Below, one piece after another: positions 60,261-64,000 of a stretch of 64,000 bases of DNA. Made by a program: the position numbers and the translations under genes. The notes beneath the pieces were generated by a model. It ran no database searches and had not been told where the DNA came from. It saw only the letters and a list, made by a program, of their open reading frames with translations. This DNA comes from JAEZDP01 sp964430855 (lineage in GTDB: Bacteria; Acidobacteriota; Vicinamibacteria; Vicinamibacterales; Vicinamibacteraceae), in the NCBI GenBank assembly GCA_964430855.1, contig CAYSHC010000002.1:1-64000 (forward strand), written 5' to 3'. Position 1 is the first letter of the stretch. Every line of letters starts with the position of its first letter.

Positions 60261-61253
60261 ATGAACAGACGACGCTTTCTGCACTCGACGCTGGCCGTCG
60301 GCGCCGCGGCCGCCACGACGGCGACGCGCGTGGCCGCCCGTCAGGCGCCGCGCAGCCCGCAGCCGCCAGGTCCGCCGCTCCAGCAGTTCGACGCGCACGC
60401 CCCGCTCGTCATCGAGCGGCCGCGCCAGGGCAAGCCACGCGCCGGACAGGTGGTGGTGGCCGTCCAGCCCCACTCCGACGACATCCCGCTGTTTGCGGCA
60501 GGCACGGTCCTGAAGCTGGTCGACGAGGGCGCCACCGCGTACGTGATCCGCGTCACCAACGACGACATGGCGGGGCCCGGCTCGTATGCCGAGACCGTGA
60601 TGGCCAACTGGCGCGACTCGGAGGCCGTGGGCAAGGCGCTCGGCGCGGTGCGCACCTTCAACCTCAACTACAACAACCACATGATGGACAACATCGCGTG
60701 GGCCGAGCTGCGACAGCGGTTCATCTTCCTGTTCCGGCTGCTCAAGGCCGACGTCGTCGTCACCTACGACCCGTGGGCCGCGTACGAGGAGAACCCCGAT
60801 CACGTCGTGACGAGCCGTTGCGTCGAGGCGGCGGCGTGGATGGCGGGCGGCGAGAAGGACTACCCCGAGCACTTCGCGGCAGGGCTCGCGCCGCACGCCG
60901 TCAGGGAGAAGTACTACTTCGCGCGCTTCCAGCAGCGCGTCAACCGCGTCGTGGACATCGGCCCGTGGGTCGAGCGCAAGATCGACGTCAACGTCGAGAA
61001 TCGCGCGCAGGGACCGGCGGGAGAGAACGGCGAGCGCCTGAGGGCGCGGCTCGCCGCCGAAGGGCGGCGCCTGCCGCTGCTCGGCGACGATGCACGAACC
61101 GCCAACCGCGAGTACATCCGGCAGTTCGTCCTCGACCGCGACAGGAAGGCCGGCGCCCCGCACGGGCTCGCGTACGCCGAGGCCTTCCACCACATCGTCA
61201 CGCCTCCGAGCGCCGTCGCCGAGTACGTGCGCGAGCACGCCGTCGACAGGTAA
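60261..61253 (+). CDS. PIG-L family deacetylase, Tat-exported
   Basis: A 330-residue zinc-dependent N-acetyl-sugar deacetylase-like protein. The N-terminal NRRRFLHSTLAVGAAAATTA looks like a twin-arginine signal. The metal motif reads QPHSDDIPLFAAG in place of the usual HPDDE, and ENPDHVVTSR supplies the second block (HPDH-like with Asn-Pro-Asp-His). The final His is in AEAFHHIVTPPS. Retention of H and DD suggests activity, though the changed first motif leaves substrate open. ATG 60261 follows GAGGAG, and a TACACT box (60223-60228) lies upstream. Confidence 0.85.
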   Translation: MNRRRFLHSTLAVGAAAATTATRVAARQAPRSPQPPGPPLQQFDAHAPLVIERPRQGKPRAGQVVVAVQPHSDDIPLFAAGTVLKLVDEGATAYVIRVTNDDMAGPGSYAETVMANWRDSEAVGKALGAVRTFNLNYNNHMMDNIAWAELRQRFIFLFRLLKADVVVTYDPWAAYEENPDHVVTSRCVEAAAWMAGGEKDYPEHFAAGLAPHAVREKYYFARFQQRVNRVVDIGPWVERKIDVNVENRAQGPAGENGERLRARLAAEGRRLPLLGDDARTANREYIRQFVLDRDRKAGAPHGLAYAEAFHHIVTPPSAVAEYVREHAVDR

Positions 61254-61308
61254 CGCCCGGCGTACGCGTCTTGCCGTGGCCGCCGACTTCCGCCATGATG
61301 CGCGCACC

Positions 61309-61725
61309 ATGACAACCCTGACCCCGCAGGACGCGGAGCACCTGCGGCTGCTCGCGATCTTTCACTACGTGGTGGCGGGAATCACCGCGCTGTTCTCGCT
61401 CATCCCGATCGCCCACATCACGGTGGGCATCCTGATGGTCATGGGGAAGCTCGAGTCGGGCCCGGGCGACGCCACGGAACCGGTCTGGATGGGATGGCTG
61501 TTCATCGCGATGGGCGGCGTCTGGATGGCCGCAGGGCTGGCGCTGGCCGTCTGCCTGGCGCTCGCGGGCCGGTACCTGCGCCGGCGGGAGCACTACATGT
61601 TCTGCCTGGTCATCGCGTGCATCGCGTGCATCTTCACGCCGTTCGGCACGGTGCTCGGCATCTTCACGATCATCGTGCTGCTGCGGCAGTCGGTGAAGGA
61701 CGCATTCGCAGCGGCGGCCGCCTGA
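61309..61725 (+). CDS. small membrane protein, unknown (DUF4870-like shape)
   Basis: A 138-residue membrane protein from ATG 61309. Three or four hydrophobic segments (LAIFHYVVAGITALFSLIPI, WMGWLFIAMGGVWMAAGLAL and FCLVIACIACIFTPFGTVLG) are separated by a short basic loop (RYLRRREHY). The C-terminal FTIIVLLRQSVKDAF resembles many short proteins of the DUF4870 or similar groups, but I cannot place it firmly. It lies 55 bp after the PIG-L gene on the same strand and may be part of the same unit. The tRNA gene follows convergently. Confidence 0.7.
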   Translation: MTTLTPQDAEHLRLLAIFHYVVAGITALFSLIPIAHITVGILMVMGKLESGPGDATEPVWMGWLFIAMGGVWMAAGLALAVCLALAGRYLRRREHYMFCLVIACIACIFTPFGTVLGIFTIIVLLRQSVKDAFAAAAA

Positions 61726-61746
61726 GCCGCACGCGGGTGCGCGGGG

Positions 61747-61835
61747 TGGTGCCGAAGGCGGGGGTCGAACCCGCACGATCCTTCCGGATCAACGGATTTT
61801 GAGTCCGTCGCGTCTGCCAGTTCCGCCACTTCGGC
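61747..61835 (-). tRNA. tRNA-Leu (anticodon CAA), CCA encoded
   Basis: Class II tRNA of 86 nt plus an encoded CCA (61749-61747). The acceptor stem is GCCGAAG/CTTCGGC with discriminator A. The anticodon loop CTCAAAA reads codon UUG. A long variable arm (GATCC GGAA GGATC-like) and the T arm GCGGGTTCGACCCCCGC fit tRNA-Leu. Confidence 0.95.
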
Positions 61836-61860
61836 TCGGTCCCCCGGGCGGGGACGGGCG

Positions 61861-61869
61861 AGTATAGCA
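61861..61869 (-). promoter_or_regulatory. extended -10 promoter of tRNA-Leu
   Basis: TGCTATACT on the minus strand is an extended -10 (TGnTAtAcT), 25 nt upstream of the tRNA 5' end. No -35 match was seen, as is common with extended -10 promoters. Confidence 0.5.
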
Positions 61870-61890
61870 GGGCCAGGACGGCCGGAGACA

Positions 61891-61932
61891 GGCGGACGGC
61901 CCGGAGGCGGCGGACGGCCCGGAGGGCCGTCC
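61891..61932. repeat. direct repeat and hairpin next to the methyltransferase gene
   Basis: GGCGGACGGCCCGGAG occurs twice in direct orientation (61891-61906 and 61909-61924). The second copy runs into a perfect hairpin GGACGGCCC-gga-GGGCCGTCC (61912-61932), which touches the methyltransferase stop codon. It may be the terminator of that gene on the minus strand, or a member of an intergenic repeat family. Confidence 0.5.
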
Positions 61933-62529
61933 CTACCGGATCGTCCAGAGGTACAGCGTGCGGCTCGTGCCGTTGCTGTCGGTGAAGGTCTCCACCTTCT
62001 CGGGCTCCCAGTCGCCCATGCCGAACTGGTGCGAGACGATGCGCGCGCCGGGTTTGAGCTGCGAGGTCAGCTTCGGCCGCAGCTTCGCGTTCGATGACGA
62101 CAGCAGGTACAGCGTCACGACGGTCGCCTCCGAGATGTCCGCCTCGAGGGCATCCTGGAGCCGGAACTCCACCTTGTCGGCCACGCCTGCCGCCTTCGCG
62201 TTGGCGCGCCCCTCCTCGATGCGCTGCGGGTCGATGTCGATGCCCACACCGCGCGCGCCGAGCTTCGCCGCGGCGATCACCAGGCGCCCGTCCCCCGACC
62301 CCAGATCGTAGACCACGTCGCCAGACTTGACCCCGGCCAGGCTGAGCATCCGCTCCACGACGTCCTGCGGCGTCGGCACGAAGGGCGCGAGGCTGTCGCC
62401 CCGCGGACGACGGCCCTGCCAGGCCGCGAGCGGCGTCGACAGCGCCAGCGACGAGCCCCCGAGGGCGAGGCCCAGCCGGAGCAGCGCGCGCCGGGTCAGG
62501 CCCGGATGACCGGTACGACGATTCGTCAT
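61933..62529 (-). CDS. exported SAM-dependent methyltransferase-like protein
   Basis: A 198-residue protein with a Tat-like or Sec signal (TRRALLRLGLALGGSSLALS). The mature part carries the class I methyltransferase glycine motif VVYDLGSGDGRLVIAAAKLG and motif II-like GVGIDIDPQRIEEG, then EFRLQDALEADISEATVV. SAM-dependent enzymes are rarely exported, so either the signal is a membrane anchor facing in or the domain binds something else. ATG 62527-62529 follows GGGAGG by about 5 nt. It is monocistronic, with a hairpin directly after the stop. Confidence 0.82.
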   Translation of the reverse strand: MTNRRTGHPGLTRRALLRLGLALGGSSLALSTPLAAWQGRRPRGDSLAPFVPTPQDVVERMLSLAGVKSGDVVYDLGSGDGRLVIAAAKLGARGVGIDIDPQRIEEGRANAKAAGVADKVEFRLQDALEADISEATVVTLYLLSSSNAKLRPKLTSQLKPGARIVSHQFGMGDWEPEKVETFTDSNGTSRTLYLWTIR

Positions 62530-62677
62530 CTCACCTCCCACGCGGGCATTGTAGCCGCCCGCCGCGGCCGCCGCAGACCTCCCGGCAGCAGCCGCGTTTC
62601 AGACGCCGCCACCGGCCGTTCAGTTGGCCGTCGGCGCCGGAATCCGGGCGCCATTCGCGCCAAACCCCGGCCAGCCG

Positions 62678-62703
62678 GGCCATTCATGGCCGCGATAGGC
62701 CAT
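62678..62703. promoter_or_regulatory. three GGCCAT half-sites upstream of the carD -10
   Basis: GGCCAT at 62678-62683, its inverted copy ATGGCC at 62686-62691 and a third direct copy at 62698-62703. The first pair forms a dyad with a 2-bp centre. The first and third copies are 20 bp apart, about two helical turns, and the set covers the expected -35 region. Confidence 0.4.
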
Positions 62704-62711
62704 TTCTGGGC

Positions 62712-62717
62712 TATAAT
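62712..62717 (+). promoter_or_regulatory. -10 box of the carD gene
   Basis: A perfect TATAAT. It predicts a start near 62724 and a leader of about 60 nt containing the Shine-Dalgarno-like GGAGAGAGG before GTG 62786. No clear TTGACA lies 17 bp upstream. Confidence 0.55.
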
Positions 62718-62785
62718 CGAAAAGGTTTCTCGGCAAGACGACTTCTGCAGTGCCTTCCCTGCAACATCCGGAGAGAGGGGTGCCC

Positions 62786-63400
62786 GTGACATTCCAGGTC
62801 GGTGACAAGGTCATTTACCCAAATCATGGTCTCGGCGTCGTCGAAAGTATCGAGACCAAGACGATTCTGGGGACGATGTGCGACTTCTACCAGTTGCGCA
62901 TGGTCGCCAACGAGACGACGGTGCTCGTCCCGGTCAGCAATGTCGAGAGTGTCGGGCTGCGGCGCGCGGTGTGTGACAGCGAAATCGAGCGGCTGTACTG
63001 CCTCCTCTCCGATGGCAAGATCGACAGTCACCAGAACTGGAAGGGCCGCTTCAAGGACAACTCGGATCGGATGCGCACGGGCTCGGTCTACGACGTGGTC
63101 GAAGTCCTCAAGAGCCTGATGTACCTCAGCAAGTCGAAGAACCTCTCGTTCCGCGAGAAGCGGATGCTCGACCGCGCCCGCTTCCTCGTCATCTCGGAGA
63201 TCTCCGAGGTGACCGACCAGCCGATGGAGGAAGTCGAGAAGCGCGTCGACGAAGCGCTCGAGGCGTGCTTCAAGGCCAAGGAGGCTGCCGCCGCCCGGGC
63301 CGCCAAGCGCGCGTCGACGGCCGCGGCCGCCAAGGCCAGCACCGTCAAGGTGACGACCGCCTCGCGCGCGTCCGCGCGCCGCGCCATGCAGGCCAACTAG
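62786..63400 (+). CDS. carD: CarD/CdnL family transcription regulator
   Basis: RNA polymerase-binding regulator that stabilises open complexes, often at rRNA promoters, 204 residues. The N-terminal Tudor-like RNAP-interaction domain (FQVGDKVIYPNHGLGVVESI) is followed by a helical DNA-binding domain with NWKGRFKDNSDRMRTGS, VVEVLKSLMYLSKSKNLSFREK and ERRMLD-type helices. The last 45 residues are a Lys/Ala/Ser-rich tail (AAAARAAKRASTAAAAKAS) not usual in CarD. GTG 62786 was chosen for its spacing to GAGAGAGG; GTG 62780 is possible. A strong hairpin terminator ends it. Confidence 0.92.
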   Translation: MTFQVGDKVIYPNHGLGVVESIETKTILGTMCDFYQLRMVANETTVLVPVSNVESVGLRRAVCDSEIERLYCLLSDGKIDSHQNWKGRFKDNSDRMRTGSVYDVVEVLKSLMYLSKSKNLSFREKRMLDRARFLVISEISEVTDQPMEEVEKRVDEALEACFKAKEAAAARAAKRASTAAAAKASTVKVTTASRASARRAMQAN

Positions 63401-63445
63401 CCCGGCCCGCACATTCGTTTTCGAAGGACTGCCGAGACCCCGACC

Positions 63446-63479
63446 GAAGCCCGGCGCCCCACGAGGGCGGCCGGGCTTC
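63446..63479 (+). terminator. rho-independent terminator of carD
   Basis: GAAGCCCGGC and GCCGGGCTTC form a perfect 10-bp stem with an inner GCCC/GGGC pairing, followed by GTCGTTTAT. It lies about 46 nt after the stop codon. Confidence 0.75.
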
Positions 63480-63502
63480 GTCGTTTATGATCCCGCCGCA
63501 TC

Positions 63503-64000
63503 GTGTCCACACTGCTCGCCGCCCTCCGCTCCGCCATCGCCTACCTGTTCGTCTCGACCTGGGTGCTCGTCATCGGTACGCCGGCCCTCATCGTCGGCAT
63601 CCTCACGGGCGCGCAGCGCCACCTGTTCTGGCTCGGCATCCTGTGCGTCCGCATCGCGATGGCGATTGTCGGCATCCGGACGGTGGTGGTGGGCCGCGAG
63701 CACATCCAGCGCCACCGCGCCGCGCTCTACTGCGTCAACCACGCAAGCAACGTCGAGCCGCCGATCCTGTTTGCCGTGCTCCGCGAGCTCACGCCCGGGT
63801 TGAAGGTCGTCTACAAGGCGGTGCTGCGGAAGCTTCCCATCCTTGGACGGGGCTTCGACGTCGTCGGTTTCGTGCCCATCGAGCGCGAGAATCGCGAGCG
63901 TGCGACGCAGGCCATCGAGAAGGGCGTCGAGACCGTCCGCCAGGGCGCCTCGCTGCTGATGTTCCCCGAGGGCACGCGCAGCCGGACGGGCGAGCTGCTG
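63503..64000 (+). CDS. plsC: 1-acylglycerol-3-phosphate acyltransferase (PlsC), 3' end outside window
   Basis: Membrane acyltransferase of phospholipid synthesis, first 166 codons present. The N-terminal hydrophobic segments (YLFVSTWVLVIGTPALIVGI) anchor it. The catalytic block reads N79-H80-A-S-N-V-E85, an H-x4-E in place of the canonical H-x4-D, followed by PPIL. GFDVVGFVPIERENRERA and FPEGTRSRTGEL (F154 onward) match motifs II and III. GTG 63503 was chosen: TATGAT lies 11 nt upstream and no ATG is near. It is separated from carD by a terminator. Confidence 0.9.
   Translation, partial: MSTLLAALRSAIAYLFVSTWVLVIGTPALIVGILTGAQRHLFWLGILCVRIAMAIVGIRTVVVGREHIQRHRAALYCVNHASNVEPPILFAVLRELTPGLKVVYKAVLRKLPILGRGFDVVGFVPIERENRERATQAIEKGVETVRQGASLLMFPEGTRSRTGELL

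Overview
The window is GC-rich chromosomal DNA with bacterial gene density. It has no phage, plasmid, IS, transposase or CRISPR signature. The gene mix points to Acidobacteriota, probably a Vicinamibacteria-like lineage: an Oar-type TonB receptor with an N-terminal carboxypeptidase-like domain, a TamA/TamB pair, Omp85-type C-terminal phenylalanines, a CarD regulator, DUF3810 and DUF4097 proteins, and chains of MacB/HlyD-type genes. This assignment is inference from gene content, not from a marker gene. Because third-position GC is very high, nearly every real gene carries long antisense or frame-shifted shadow ORFs, which I left out.

Layout. 1-12 kb: partial Oar-like receptor, PEP carboxylase, POT peptide transporter, 2Fe-2S ferredoxin, NAD-dependent epimerase, an ATP-grasp-like protein, a YggX-like iron protein, a DHA2 efflux pump and a KGG stress protein. 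12-18.5 kb: the TamA/TamB outer-membrane assembly pair. 18.6-23.6 kb: a four-gene operon joined by ATGA overlaps, with three membrane-fusion proteins and one MacB-type permease but no ATPase. 23.7-34.2 kb: tag, an HD-GYP protein, a GH13_18 phosphorylase coupled to a DsbD-N-like protein, a molybdopterin oxidoreductase, a D-aminoacylase-like lipoprotein, NDH-2 and a DUF3810 protein. 34.2-40.3 kb: a DUF4097 lipoprotein and two large paralogous secreted proteins (FN3-like + TIG + DUF5719-like repeats). 40.4-45.4 kb: a small membrane protein, ispG-PilZ, an acetyltransferase and an RRM-DEAD operon. 45.7-57.2 kb: an SGCSID-family protein, D-lactate dehydrogenase, CDF exporter, hydrolase-PEGA pair, M48 protease, GltS, cardiolipin synthase, YgjP-like peptidase, a coiled-coil protein and a YkgJ-type cysteine-cluster protein. 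57.4-64 kb: an Nramp-like transporter, DUF488, SH3b and PIG-L proteins, a small membrane protein, tRNA-Leu(CAA), a secreted methyltransferase, CarD and a partial PlsC.

Functional themes. Envelope biogenesis and export dominate: TamA/TamB, MFP/MacB, cardiolipin synthase, PlsC, M48 and several lipoproteins. A second theme is regulation: c-di-GMP-type proteins (HD-GYP, PilZ), CarD, and two good sigma-54-like promoters in front of a KGG stress protein and an M48 protease. A third is short non-coding structure: a dispersed repeat that supplies the stop codons of two unrelated genes, a recurring TAnnnT box 6-8 nt before Shine-Dalgarno-less starts, and palindromes in divergent or promoter regions.

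No gene-free stretch exceeds 300 bp. The longest, about 288 bp at 45393-45680, separates the divergent RRM gene and SGCSID-family gene, and I saw no firm element in it. I found no convincing undescribed multi-gene defence or biosynthetic system. The best candidates for new biology are the three-MFP operon, the altered D-aminoacylase, the paralogous repeat proteins and the stop-codon repeat.
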